Assembly: GCA_963674625.2 (NCBI GenBank)
Contig: CAXXXO010000004.1
Coordinates: 620,001 to 684,000, forward strand
Source: JALHFZ01 sp963674625
GTDB taxonomy: Bacteria; Synergistota; Synergistia; Synergistales; Aminobacteriaceae
Direction: 5' to 3'
Length of the DNA: 64,000 bases
Shown: one piece after another, positions 30,959 to 38,979 of the stretch
How the letters are laid out: the number at the start of each line of letters is the position of its first letter
Position numbering within the stretch: the first letter of the stretch is position 1
Made by a program: the position numbers and the translations under genes
The notes under the pieces: model-generated
The model's input: the letters and a program-made list of their open reading frames with translations, nothing else
Told to the model about the DNA's origin: nothing
The model's database searches: none

Positions 30959-33856
30959 ATGACGGGAATTTTTTCTTGCCCCCTTTTTTTTCGTCCGTCT
31001 TTCCCGAGGTCCTTTTCGTACTTCTGCAGAAGGGCTTTGGTCCTCTTCTTCATTATTCTTCTCATCTTCCCCTTTCCTGCGGCCGGGGAGGAGAAAAATC
31101 GGAACATCCTCATTCTCGACAGCTTTTTCCCCGGCTATGAATGGAGCGAATCCGTCCGTTCGGGGATGATGAACGAATTCGAGGCCTCCGGCAAAACGAA
31201 CCTCTCCTTCTACGTGGAGTTTCTCGATGTCCTCCGGGCACCGGGTGATGAAAATCTCCAGATCCTCCGGCGGCTCTTCCGGGAACGATACACCGACAGG
31301 GGCATTTCCTTCGACGTAATCCTCTGCAGCGACGACGACGCTCTTGATTTTCTGGTCCGCTACCGGGACGAGCTGTTCGGCTCTTCTCCCGTGGTCTTCT
31401 GCGGAGCCAATAATTTCACCCCATCCCGCCTTCAGGGCCAGAAGAACTTCACCGGGATCAACGAAGGGATCTCCCTGGGTGAAACTCTCCAATCGATCCT
31501 CACCCTCTTTCCGAAAACGAAGACCATCGCCGCAGTCATGGGAGTCTGGCGCACCGACTGGCTGAACTCAGCCATCGAGAAGGAACGGGCCGATCTTCTG
31601 CTGAAGGGCATCCGGTTTCACTATTTCAAGGAGCTCGAACCGGAGGAACTCGCCTCCCGTCTTGCGCACCTGCCGGAGAATTCCGCAATTCTCTACATCA
31701 ACTACTTCGCGACCCCGAAGGGAAAGATTTTTACCCTGAAGGAGGGGGTCGATTTCGTCAAAAAAGCCTCGAAAGCCCCTCTCTTCGGCTTCTGGGACAG
31801 CCTCCTCCCCCGGGGAATCGTCGGGGGCAAGGTCGTCCACGGCCGCTCCCAGGGCGAGGCGGCGGCCCGCCTCGCCCTCGAGATCCTCTCGGGAAAGAAG
31901 GCCGGCGAGATCCCCGTAATCATGGACAGCCCCAACCGGTACGTCTTCAACGGCGAAGCCCTCGAGCGCTACGGCATCCTCGAGAAGGAACTTCCACCCG
32001 GCTCCGAGGTGGTCTTCCGCACCAGAAAGCGCCTGCAGGAGAACTGGGAAGCCTTCCTCGAGGACACTGTCTTCGGCTACGACCTCTTCGAGGAACACGG
32101 AAGCATCATGCTTCTCATCGACCCCGCAACGGGGACCATCCTGGACGGCAACAAGGCCGCGAGGAACTTCTACGGCTATCCCACCCTCCGGGGCAAAAAC
32201 GTCGGCGATCTCAATTTAAGCCCTCCGGCGGAAATTCATTCGGCCATGCAGGACGCCCGTCTCCGCAAAAAAAACCACTTCATCTTCAGGCACCGTCTCG
32301 CGGACGGAGCGATCCGGGATATGGAGGCCGTATCCTATCCCGTGGAGATCCAGGGACGGGAGTATCTTTTTTCCATCAATACGGATATCACGGAGGCGCT
32401 GGCCGACGCCAGGGCGGTGGACAACCGGAACCGGTGGCTCTTTGGAGTGGTGGCACTTGCCCTTGCCCTCCAGACCGCGGGAATCTTCTACCTTTACAAT
32501 AACATCAGGAGGAGAAGGGCCGCCGAGGAGAAATTGCGCAGTGCCGTTCTCGAGGCGGAGGAGCAGCGGAAGACGGCGACCGAGGCCAACCGGGCGAAGT
32601 CGGAATTTCTCGCGAAGATGAGCCACGAGATCCGCACCCCCCTGAACGGGGTCATCGGATTTGTCGACCTCCTAGCGGACACCCCTCTGGACGACCTTCA
32701 GCGCTCCTACGCGGAAAACGTGCGCACCTCGGCCCGATCCCTCATGGATATCGTGAGCGACGTCCTCGACATCTCGAAGATCGAGGCGGAAAAGTTCGAG
32801 CCTGCTCCTCTTCCCGTGGATCTTTCCGCCCTCGCGGAGGAGGCGGTCAGGATCATCTCCCCGGGGGCGGAGAAAAAGGGGCTGCAGCTCTCCTTTCATG
32901 CTGCCCGGAAGCTCCCCAGGTACGCCCTTGTGGACCCCCTCCGGCTGAAACAGATCCTCGTCAACCTTCTCGGCAATGCAGTCAAGTTCACCGAGGCCGG
33001 ATCGGTCGGATTGACCGTCGACTTCATCCCCCTCGACGAGAAAAAGGGAGCCTTCACCTTCTCGGTTCAGGATACGGGCCCGGGAATCCCGGAGGAGAAC
33101 CTGGAAAAGCTCGCCTCCGCCTTCTGGCAGAGCGACAGCTCGAACACCCGGAAGTTCGGCGGGGTAGGGTTGGGACTGGCCATTACGAGCGGCCTCCTGA
33201 AGAAGATGGGAAGCTCTCTGGAGATCGAAAGCGTTCTCTCCGAGGGAAGCCGGTTCTACTTCACCCTCGAGACGGAGTACTACCGGGAAAATCCCCTTCC
33301 TGAAAAACCCCTTCCCGTCCGGACCGCCCTTCCTCCGATCAGGGCCATCCCTGCCCCGAAGATTCTGCTGGCGGAGGATACGACCCTCAACCGCTGGCTG
33401 GTCAGAAACATGATCACCGCGGTCATTCCCGATGCCGTCGTCCTCGAGGCGGAAAACGGGGAGGAGGCGGTGGAGCTTTTCAAGCAGGAACATCCCCATC
33501 TCGTTCTCATGGATCTTCAGATGCCCCTCAAGGACGGCTACGAGGCTACCCGGGAGATCCGGGAGTTCGAAAAATCCAATGGCGCTCTGACCCCAGTGGT
33601 AGCGCTGACCGCCGACGCCCAGCCGGAGACTCGGGACGCCAGCTTCGCCCTGGGAATGAACGAATTTCTCACAAAACCTGTGGAGACGAAGACCCTTCGG
33701 GCCCTCCTCGCGGCGTACCTCGACGCGGAGAGGGTAAAGCGGGCGGAGATACCGGGGCCTCCTCTTTTGCCGGGGGAGAATGACGGCAGGATTTTTCTCG
33801 AAAGCCGCAGCACAGGCATCGACCTCGGAAGGCCCGCGGGGGCTGCCCGGCACTGA
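30959..33856 (+). CDS. hybrid sensor histidine kinase with periplasmic ABC-substrate-binding-like sensor, PAS, kinase and receiver
   Basis: 965-aa membrane signalling protein. Signal/first membrane segment about 22-45 (ALVLFFIILLIFPFPAAG), then an ABC_sub_bind-type periplasmic domain (NILILDSFFPGYEWSESV to about 345), a PAS domain (about 365-480, MLLIDPATGTILDGNKAARN), the second membrane helix (about 495-515), HisKA with His556 in FLAKMSHEIRTPLNGV, HATPase (DTGPGIPEENLEKL, GGVGLGLAI) and a C-terminal receiver with Asp852 (LVLMDLQMPLKDG). The PAS is on the outer side of the second membrane helix. ATG at 30959 follows GAGG by eight bases. No response regulator gene beside it. Ligand unknown; the sensor type suggests small organic solutes. 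Confidence 0.92.
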   Translation: MTGIFSCPLFFRPSFPRSFSYFCRRALVLFFIILLIFPFPAAGEEKNRNILILDSFFPGYEWSESVRSGMMNEFEASGKTNLSFYVEFLDVLRAPGDENLQILRRLFRERYTDRGISFDVILCSDDDALDFLVRYRDELFGSSPVVFCGANNFTPSRLQGQKNFTGINEGISLGETLQSILTLFPKTKTIAAVMGVWRTDWLNSAIEKERADLLLKGIRFHYFKELEPEELASRLAHLPENSAILYINYFATPKGKIFTLKEGVDFVKKASKAPLFGFWDSLLPRGIVGGKVVHGRSQGEAAARLALEILSGKKAGEIPVIMDSPNRYVFNGEALERYGILEKELPPGSEVVFRTRKRLQENWEAFLEDTVFGYDLFEEHGSIMLLIDPATGTILDGNKAARNFYGYPTLRGKNVGDLNLSPPAEIHSAMQDARLRKKNHFIFRHRLADGAIRDMEAVSYPVEIQGREYLFSINTDITEALADARAVDNRNRWLFGVVALALALQTAGIFYLYNNIRRRRAAEEKLRSAVLEAEEQRKTATEANRAKSEFLAKMSHEIRTPLNGVIGFVDLLADTPLDDLQRSYAENVRTSARSLMDIVSDVLDISKIEAEKFEPAPLPVDLSALAEEAVRIISPGAEKKGLQLSFHAARKLPRYALVDPLRLKQILVNLLGNAVKFTEAGSVGLTVDFIPLDEKKGAFTFSVQDTGPGIPEENLEKLASAFWQSDSSNTRKFGGVGLGLAITSGLLKKMGSSLEIESVLSEGSRFYFTLETEYYRENPLPEKPLPVRTALPPIRAIPAPKILLAEDTTLNRWLVRNMITAVIPDAVVLEAENGEEAVELFKQEHPHLVLMDLQMPLKDGYEATREIREFEKSNGALTPVVALTADAQPETRDASFALGMNEFLTKPVETKTLRALLAAYLDAERVKRAEIPGPPLLPGENDGRIFLESRSTGIDLGRPAGAARH

Positions 33857-33897
33857 CCGGAATTCTCCGGGCCAATACAGTATTTTTGCTTCTCCCT

Positions 33898-33931
33898 TCG
33901 TCCCCCCGGCATGAGCCGGGGGGACGATTTT
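33898..33931 (+). terminator. rho-independent terminator of the sensor kinase gene
   Basis: TCGTCCCCCCGGC (33898-33910), loop ATGA, GCCGGGGGGACGA (33915-33927), then TTTT. A perfect 13-bp stem 40 bp after the stop codon. Confidence 0.9.
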
Positions 33932-34012
33932 ATCTCCGCAAAGGAAGGCGGTTTTTTTCCGAAGGGGAAGCAAAATAAAAATTTTCCCGGGAAGAGCATA
34001 TATTCGATATTT

Positions 34013-34021
34013 TGCTATAAT
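34013..34021 (+). promoter_or_regulatory. predicted extended -10 promoter (TGC-TATAAT)
   Basis: TGC followed by consensus TATAAT (34016-34021) in an AT-rich stretch 36 bp before the EamA transporter start; no clear -35. Same TGCTATAAT nonamer as at 4725-4733. Confidence 0.55.
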
Positions 34022-34057
34022 TGGTGACTTGATTTAATACATCCCGGAGGTATTGCC

Positions 34058-34972
34058 ATGGAACCGACCCGTCCGCCCCGAACAGCCTATTTCCTGGCCT
34101 ATGCGGCCCTCTATATCATCTGGGGGTCCACCTATCTGGCCATCGGCTTCACCGTGGAGACCATTCCGCCCTTCTTCAGCGGCTCCCTCCGCTTTCTGGT
34201 CGCCGGCTCCATTCTTCTTCTGTGGTGCTTTTTCCGGGAGAAGGAGCGGCCGACCCTCGCCGGATACAAGGAGGCCTTCAAGGTGGGAGGGATCATGCTC
34301 CTGGGCGGCTACGGCGGCGTGGTATGGGCCCAGCAGACGGTCCCCTCCTCCATGGCCGCACTCATCATCACCGTGGAGCCCCTGTGGATCGTTCTCTTCG
34401 ACTGGCTCCTCTTTCACTCCCGCCGCCCCTCACTTCCCGAGGTCATCGGCCTGATCCTGGGGTTCGGTGGCACATTGTTTCTCGTCCTTGACCAGTCAGG
34501 GTACACCCTCTCCCTCAAGGCGGGGTACACTTTCGGCATGGTGGTGATCCTCTTCGCGAACATGAACTGGAGCCTAGGGGCCCTCTACTCCAGGAAGGCC
34601 CCCATCGCCCGGTCGAATCTCCTCTCCGCCGCCATGCAGATGACCGCGGGAGGTCTGCTTCTTCTGATTCTTTCCTTTGCCGCCGGAGAGACGGGGCGGA
34701 TATCCCTTCAGACGATTTCATTGAAATCGGCCCTCTCCCTGGGCTACCTGGTGATTTTCGGCTCCCTCATGGGGTTCACCGCCTTCATCTGGCTGCTGAA
34801 GGTCGACAGGGCCTCCCGGGTCGCCACCCACACCTTCGTCAATCCCGTGGTGGCCATCATCCTGGGATGGTTTCTCGGGAACGAGCAGATCACCCTTCCC
34901 ATGCTCATGGCAGGAGGGGTTATCATCTTCTCCGTGGCCCTCATTCTCCGGTACCACCCCGACGGCGAGTGA
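34058..34972 (+). CDS. EamA/DMT-superfamily transporter
   Basis: 304-aa inner-membrane carrier with ten predicted helices and two EamA repeats. Repeat one starts AYAALYIIWGSTYLAIGF and has PPFFSGSLRFLVAGSI; repeat two has SLMGFTAFIWLLKVDRASRVATHTFVNPVVAIILGWF. Exports or imports metabolites such as amino acids; substrate not predictable. CCCGGAGG is seven bases upstream of the ATG. Its 3' end overlaps the convergent tatC by 32 bp. Confidence 0.92.
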   Translation: MEPTRPPRTAYFLAYAALYIIWGSTYLAIGFTVETIPPFFSGSLRFLVAGSILLLWCFFREKERPTLAGYKEAFKVGGIMLLGGYGGVVWAQQTVPSSMAALIITVEPLWIVLFDWLLFHSRRPSLPEVIGLILGFGGTLFLVLDQSGYTLSLKAGYTFGMVVILFANMNWSLGALYSRKAPIARSNLLSAAMQMTAGGLLLLILSFAAGETGRISLQTISLKSALSLGYLVIFGSLMGFTAFIWLLKVDRASRVATHTFVNPVVAIILGWFLGNEQITLPMLMAGGVIIFSVALILRYHPDGE

Positions 34973-35681
34973 TGAGCCGCGCCGCAGCGAGGGTCAGCTC
35001 GAAAAGGAGATAGAGGGGCACTCCCAGCAGAATCTGGGATACCACGTCCGGAGGGGTCAGCAGGGCGGCAGCAAGGGCTATGAAAAGGATGATCCACGGG
35101 CGGCAGCGGGAAACCGTATGCACTGAGACGATTCCGGTACATATAAGGAAGAGAAGAAGCAGGGGGGCCTGAAATAGAGCCCCGGCGGCAAGGAGGAGGG
35201 AGAAGAGGAAGGAGGCATATTCCCCGAACCCCCAGAGGGGCTGAATGTTGTCCCCCTCGCCGAAGGCCAGGAAGAACCGGAGGGCCAGAGGGGCGATTAT
35301 ACGGTAGGCGAAGGCCGCCCCGGAGGCAAAGAGCACCGGGATGATCCCTCCGCCGATCAGGAGATACTTCGCCTCCTTCCGCCGGAGGGCCGGCCGAAGA
35401 AAGAGCCAGCTTTGGACGAAAGCCAGCGGAACCGTGAGAACCATGCCTCCCCAAAAGGCAAGCCTCATGTACGTAAGGAGCTTTTCGTAAGGCCGAAAGT
35501 AGTACAGGGAGACGCCGAGACCCTGCAGGGGGGCGAGCAGAAACCCCGCCGTGGCCTCGGCAAAAAAAAAGAGCAGCACTGCGGAGAGGCAGAAGAAAAC
35601 CAGGACCGAGATGATCTTTCCCCGGAGAACCTCCAGGTGATCTATATAGCTGCCGCTATTTTTCAGGTCCGGCTTTCCCAT
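34941..35681 (-). CDS. tatC: Sec-independent protein translocase TatC
   Basis: 246-aa six-helix Tat receptor. The N-terminal YIDHLEVLRGKI matches the family signature SHLxELRxR, with a conserved first-loop region (PYEKLLTYMRLAFWGG) and C-terminal helices (LLTPPDVVSQILLGVPLYLLFE). Binds twin-arginine signals with TatA. Overlaps the end of tatA (26 nt). Last gene of a four-gene operon that also encodes two likely Tat substrates. Confidence 0.95.
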   Translation of the reverse strand: MGKPDLKNSGSYIDHLEVLRGKIISVLVFFCLSAVLLFFFAEATAGFLLAPLQGLGVSLYYFRPYEKLLTYMRLAFWGGMVLTVPLAFVQSWLFLRPALRRKEAKYLLIGGGIIPVLFASGAAFAYRIIAPLALRFFLAFGEGDNIQPLWGFGEYASFLFSLLLAAGALFQAPLLLLFLICTGIVSVHTVSRCRPWIILFIALAAALLTPPDVVSQILLGVPLYLLFELTLAAARLITRRRGGTGE

Positions 35682-35847
35682 CCTCTTCCTGCTCCTTTTC
35701 CTCCGGAGGTGCGCCGGTCTCGAGCCCCCGCTTGAATTCCTTCACGGCGCTTCCCACGGCACGCCCGACTTCGGGCAGACGTTTCGCGCCGAAGAGCACC
35801 AGCGCCAGGACAATCAGCAGCAGAATTTCTCCCATTCCGAGGTTCAT
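35656..35847 (-). CDS. tatA: twin-arginine translocase subunit TatA/E
   Basis: 63-aa TatA: short periplasmic N-terminus, one membrane helix (EILLLIVLALVLFG), the hinge AKRLPEVGRAVGSAVKEFKR and an acidic charged tail. It forms the Tat pore with TatC, which overlaps its 3' end. 32 nt after the polyferredoxin gene. No TatB homologue is seen. Confidence 0.95.
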   Translation of the reverse strand: MNLGMGEILLLIVLALVLFGAKRLPEVGRAVGSAVKEFKRGLETGAPPEEKEQEEDGKAGPEK

Positions 35848-35879
35848 GCCATCATCTCCCCCTCTTTTTAAGGAACGGA

Positions 35880-37400
35880 CTAAAAAGGAAACTTCTCCAG
35901 GGGCGCCTCTGTGGGCCCCTCTTCGAAGCCTGAAAGCGGCCTGATCTTTCCGTGCACCGCCAGGCCGGAAACGGTGACCGCCTTCGGCTGCGCCGGGCAG
36001 GCATGTTCGCAGGCGCCGCAGCCGAGGCAGATCGAAGGGTCAAGTTCGGGAATGGTCAGGCTTCCCCGGTAGGGAACCATGCGCATCGCCTGAGTTGGAC
36101 AGTGCTCCGAACAGGCCCCGCAGGCCGTGCCGAACTTGTGCACGATGCAGTTGCGCCGCAGGAAGCGGGCCTTTCCTATGGAAATCCGCTTTTTCTCCTC
36201 AGGTTCGAGGGGCTCGATGGCTCCCGTGGGACAGGCTTTGCCGCAGGCAGTGCATTCATGCTGGCAGTATCCCTGCCGGTAGTCGATGACCGGCTGAAAG
36301 AGTCCTTTGAGGCCCCACTCCCCGAGGGACGGCCGCAGAATCCCCGCCGGGCAGGCTGCCACGCAGGCGGTGCAGGCCACACACTTTTTCGTGAAGCTGC
36401 CCCGGCTCTTCGACCCCGGAGGAGAGATGGGGAGTTTCTCATCCGACGGCGAGGCCGCCGCGGGCACGGTGTTCACCTTTTTCGAGCTCCAAAGGGCCAG
36501 GCCCAGGACCGCAGCGCCGCCGGCCGCAGACCGGAGCATCCCCCGGCGGGACAGTCCTTCCTCTGAACCGCCGAAGGAAAGGGCAAGAGCTCCTCCGGGG
36601 CAGGCGTCCACGCACCGCAGGCAGAGAACGCATCGATCGGCATCAACCCTCCGTTCACTGACCGAGATGCATTCCTGGGGGCAGACGGTCCCGCACTTCC
36701 CGCAGCCGGTGCATCTGTCGCCGGAGAACCTCACGGACAGAAGGGACGACCGTGAAAAAAGGCCGAGGAAGGTCCCGACGGGGCATACCGCATCACAGAA
36801 AGGGCGTCCCTTCCGGAAGGACCAGAGGGCAAGAAGAAGAAAAAAGACCGCAGTGCTCCAGAAAAGCAAAGGAACAAAGGGTATCTGCCCTGCCCTGGAG
36901 ATGACCCCGTAGATTCCCCTGCTCTCGAGAACGCCGGCGAGCCTGTCGATCCCCCCTGAAAGGGCCGGCCGGAGGAGCTGGGTGACGCCCCTTCCGAAGA
37001 TGGCATAGGGGTCGAGGGCGGCCGGAAGGAACATCGCCCCGGCGGCTCCTGCAACAAGCACGAGAGCCAGTATCCAGTACCGGAACCGGGAACCGGGAGC
37101 ATACCCGGTCAGTCGCCGCTTCCCCGCCCGCCACACCGCCTCCTGGAAGGTCCCCAGCGGGCAGAGGAAGGAACAGTAAGCCCTTCCGGCGAGCAGGGCA
37201 CTCAGGGCGAGGACGGCAGCACCCCCCCACCAGCGGAGGACGGAAGGCACGGCCTGGAGCATGGGCAGATGGGGTGACGCCGTCTCCCCCGCCCGGAAGA
37301 GGAAATAGACGAGAAACAAGAGCGCCACGGCAAAGGCAAGAAAAAGGCGGATCTTCCCCGCCCACCCTCTCCTGCGGGACGAACTCTTCTCAGAGGGCAA
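35880..37400 (-). CDS. NapH-like membrane polyferredoxin with internal twin-arginine motif
   Basis: 506-aa fusion. The N-terminal half is NapH/NosR-like: about five membrane helices and two CxxxCP motifs (AYCSFLCPLGTF; FCDAVCPVGTF), then two [4Fe-4S] motifs (CTGCGKCGTVCP, CVLCLRCVDACP). Residues about 305-330 read LSRRGMLRSAAGGAAVLGLAL, a Tat-like twin arginine plus hydrophobic stretch. The C-terminal half has four more clusters (CVACTACVAACP, CTACGKACP, CGACSEHCP, CLGCGACEHACP). This looks like a NapH membrane module joined to a NapG/exported-ferredoxin module. The likely TTG start at 37400 overlaps the DUF362 stop; an ATG at 37475 is possible. Quinol or periplasmic electron transfer is inferred. 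Confidence 0.85.
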   Translation of the reverse strand: MPSEKSSSRRRGWAGKIRLFLAFAVALLFLVYFLFRAGETASPHLPMLQAVPSVLRWWGGAAVLALSALLAGRAYCSFLCPLGTFQEAVWRAGKRRLTGYAPGSRFRYWILALVLVAGAAGAMFLPAALDPYAIFGRGVTQLLRPALSGGIDRLAGVLESRGIYGVISRAGQIPFVPLLFWSTAVFFLLLALWSFRKGRPFCDAVCPVGTFLGLFSRSSLLSVRFSGDRCTGCGKCGTVCPQECISVSERRVDADRCVLCLRCVDACPGGALALSFGGSEEGLSRRGMLRSAAGGAAVLGLALWSSKKVNTVPAAASPSDEKLPISPPGSKSRGSFTKKCVACTACVAACPAGILRPSLGEWGLKGLFQPVIDYRQGYCQHECTACGKACPTGAIEPLEPEEKKRISIGKARFLRRNCIVHKFGTACGACSEHCPTQAMRMVPYRGSLTIPELDPSICLGCGACEHACPAQPKAVTVSGLAVHGKIRPLSGFEEGPTEAPLEKFPF

Positions 37401-38301
37401 TCCGCTCGACCCCCAGGGACTCAAGATCCATGGTCCCCACCCCCATCTCCGCAGCGCTCCGTATGTACGAGACATTCTTCGGGTCGGTGCCGAAGATTTT
37501 CGCTGCCGCCGCGTCTGCGGCGACGATATCCGTGGAGAGAATCTGGGCCTTCAGCACGGTTATGTCCCGCTCCGACGTCCCCCGGGGGCCGTTGCGGGTC
37601 ATCATACGGTAGGCATCGATGACGGTCAGGGACGGCCTGCGGAAGAGAGAGACGTCGGCGATGCACTGGTGCAGACCCTTCGAGTGAAATTCCCCCCGGT
37701 CCCACACCGTCCCCATGAGGTTCTTCATGCCCATGGTGATACCGGCTCCCCCGTGGTGCTTCAGCACGGGAACGTTGATGAAAACGTCGCACTCCATGAG
37801 CAGTTCGTGAACGGAGGTCTCCTTCAGGGCCCTTCCCCCGGGGAGGGAAACCTTCTGATAGTACCCCGGGGCATCCGCCGGAGCGACCACCCCTCCTCCA
37901 TTCTTTACCGCTTCCTCCACACCGCTGCTCTTGTAGCACCTGCGCCAGCTGTCGCAGGTGTGGTCGAAGGCGTAGACCCTGGACGCTCCCGCTTCAAGGC
38001 ACCGGCGGACGATCCTCTCCACCAGAAAGGGGTTGGTGTTTCCCCCTCTCTCCGGGGGGACGTCCCAGGACATGTTGGGCTTGATCACCACCGTCTGCCC
38101 TTTTTTCACGAACCGCTCCATTCCGCCGAGGGCGGCCACCCCTCGGTCGAACATCTCACCCGGCTCTCCCCCCCTCACTGCGGCGAGCCCCGGCAACCCC
38201 TGGCGGGCTCCGAAGGATCTCAGGACATTTCCCGGAAGAAGCAGGGCCGCCCCTCCAAGGCCAAGAGCCGCCGTCCTTCTCAAAAACTCTCTTCTGTCCA
38301 T
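37390..38301 (-). CDS. Tat-signal DUF362 protein
   Basis: 303-aa DUF362 family protein with an N-terminal twin-arginine signal (MDRREFLRRTAALGLGGAAL). DUF362 signature parts: VVIKPNMSWD, DVFINVPVLKHHGGAGITMGMKNLMG and ADAAAAKIFG. Often associated with Fe-S proteins; reaction unknown. GGAGGTGGTGCCGTC precedes the ATG at 38301; upstream in-frame codons lack a signal. First gene of the Tat operon, so the pathway is encoded with its cargo. Confidence 0.9.
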   Translation of the reverse strand: MDRREFLRRTAALGLGGAALLLPGNVLRSFGARQGLPGLAAVRGGEPGEMFDRGVAALGGMERFVKKGQTVVIKPNMSWDVPPERGGNTNPFLVERIVRRCLEAGASRVYAFDHTCDSWRRCYKSSGVEEAVKNGGGVVAPADAPGYYQKVSLPGGRALKETSVHELLMECDVFINVPVLKHHGGAGITMGMKNLMGTVWDRGEFHSKGLHQCIADVSLFRRPSLTVIDAYRMMTRNGPRGTSERDITVLKAQILSTDIVAADAAAAKIFGTDPKNVSYIRSAAEMGVGTMDLESLGVERIAL

Positions 38302-38380
38302 GACGGCACCACCTCCATTTCTCAGCAACAGAGTATCATAATTTGATTTTTCTCTACATCCGCCATTTTCCCATAAAATG

Positions 38381-38406
38381 AAAAAGGACGGGAAAGAGCC
38401 CCGTCC
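38381..38406 (-). terminator. rho-independent terminator of the small coiled-coil gene
   Basis: Minus strand GGACGGG (38406-38400), 7-nt loop, CCCGTCC (38392-38386), then TTTTT (38385-38381). Ends the transcript of the gene at 38445-38690. Confidence 0.85.
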
Positions 38407-38444
38407 GGAGGAAACAGCCAGTCAATTCCCGACAGCGGAAGGCC

Positions 38445-38690
38445 CTAGGGCTTCCCGGTCTCCGCCAGCATTTCATCCAGCAGACGGCGGACCTCTGCGG
38501 CCTCCTCGTCGAACTTGGAGATCATCTCACTGCGCTTTTCCACGGGTATGCTTTGCGCAGCGGGATCTTCCTGAAGGTACCGTTTCTTCTTCTCGAGTAT
38601 TCTCAGCAGCTCTTCCCGGTCGTGCAGAAGTTTCTGCCATTCGAGATAGCTCTGCTGATCCTCGCTCTCCTTGACAAAGGCTCTGCTCAT
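38445..38690 (-). CDS. small predicted coiled-coil protein of unknown function
   Basis: About 81 aa, charged and helical: KESEDQQSYLEWQKLLHDRE, then ILEKKKRYLQEDPAAQ and FDEEAAEVRRLLDEMLAE. No signal peptide or membrane segment. The ATG at 38690 lies eight bases after AAGGGGGG; one at 38696 is also possible. Monocistronic with its own terminator, divergent from the rpiR-type gene. Not recognised. Confidence 0.7.
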   Translation of the reverse strand: MSRAFVKESEDQQSYLEWQKLLHDREELLRILEKKKRYLQEDPAAQSIPVEKRSEMISKFDEEAAEVRRLLDEMLAETGKP

Positions 38691-38885
38691 GGTCATTCCC
38701 CCCTTCCGGTAGAAGCCGGAATAATAATACACAAGGCCACGGACTGGTCCGGGGCCCTGGCAAGCGTTCCGTTTTTGAGACTATGACTGCGTTTGTTTAT
38801 TATCTCCCACACCGCCTCTTTTTGCAACCTTCCCGAAGCCGAGACCCCGGGAGGAAAATGAACTATTTTTTTCCCAATTTTCCAT

Positions 38886-38914
38886 TTGACTTTCTGAATA
38901 TGAGAGGGTATTCT
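38886..38914 (+). promoter_or_regulatory. predicted promoter of the RpiR-family regulator
   Basis: TTGACT (38886-38891), 17-bp spacer, TATTCT (38909-38914). Strong -35 and ideal spacing. Confidence 0.75.
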
Positions 38915-38936
38915 TTTTGAAGGTTAACCTTCAAAA
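38915..38936. promoter_or_regulatory. perfect 22-bp palindromic operator
   Basis: TTTTGAAGGTT followed by its exact reverse complement, directly after the -10 box and so covering the transcription start. This placement gives repression. TGAA...TTCA palindromes are typical of RpiR/HexR-type regulators, so autoregulation by the next gene is the simplest reading. Confidence 0.8.
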
Positions 38937-38979
38937 TAAATAATTAAATGGTGTTTTGCCTTCTGAAGGAGGAATTGCT

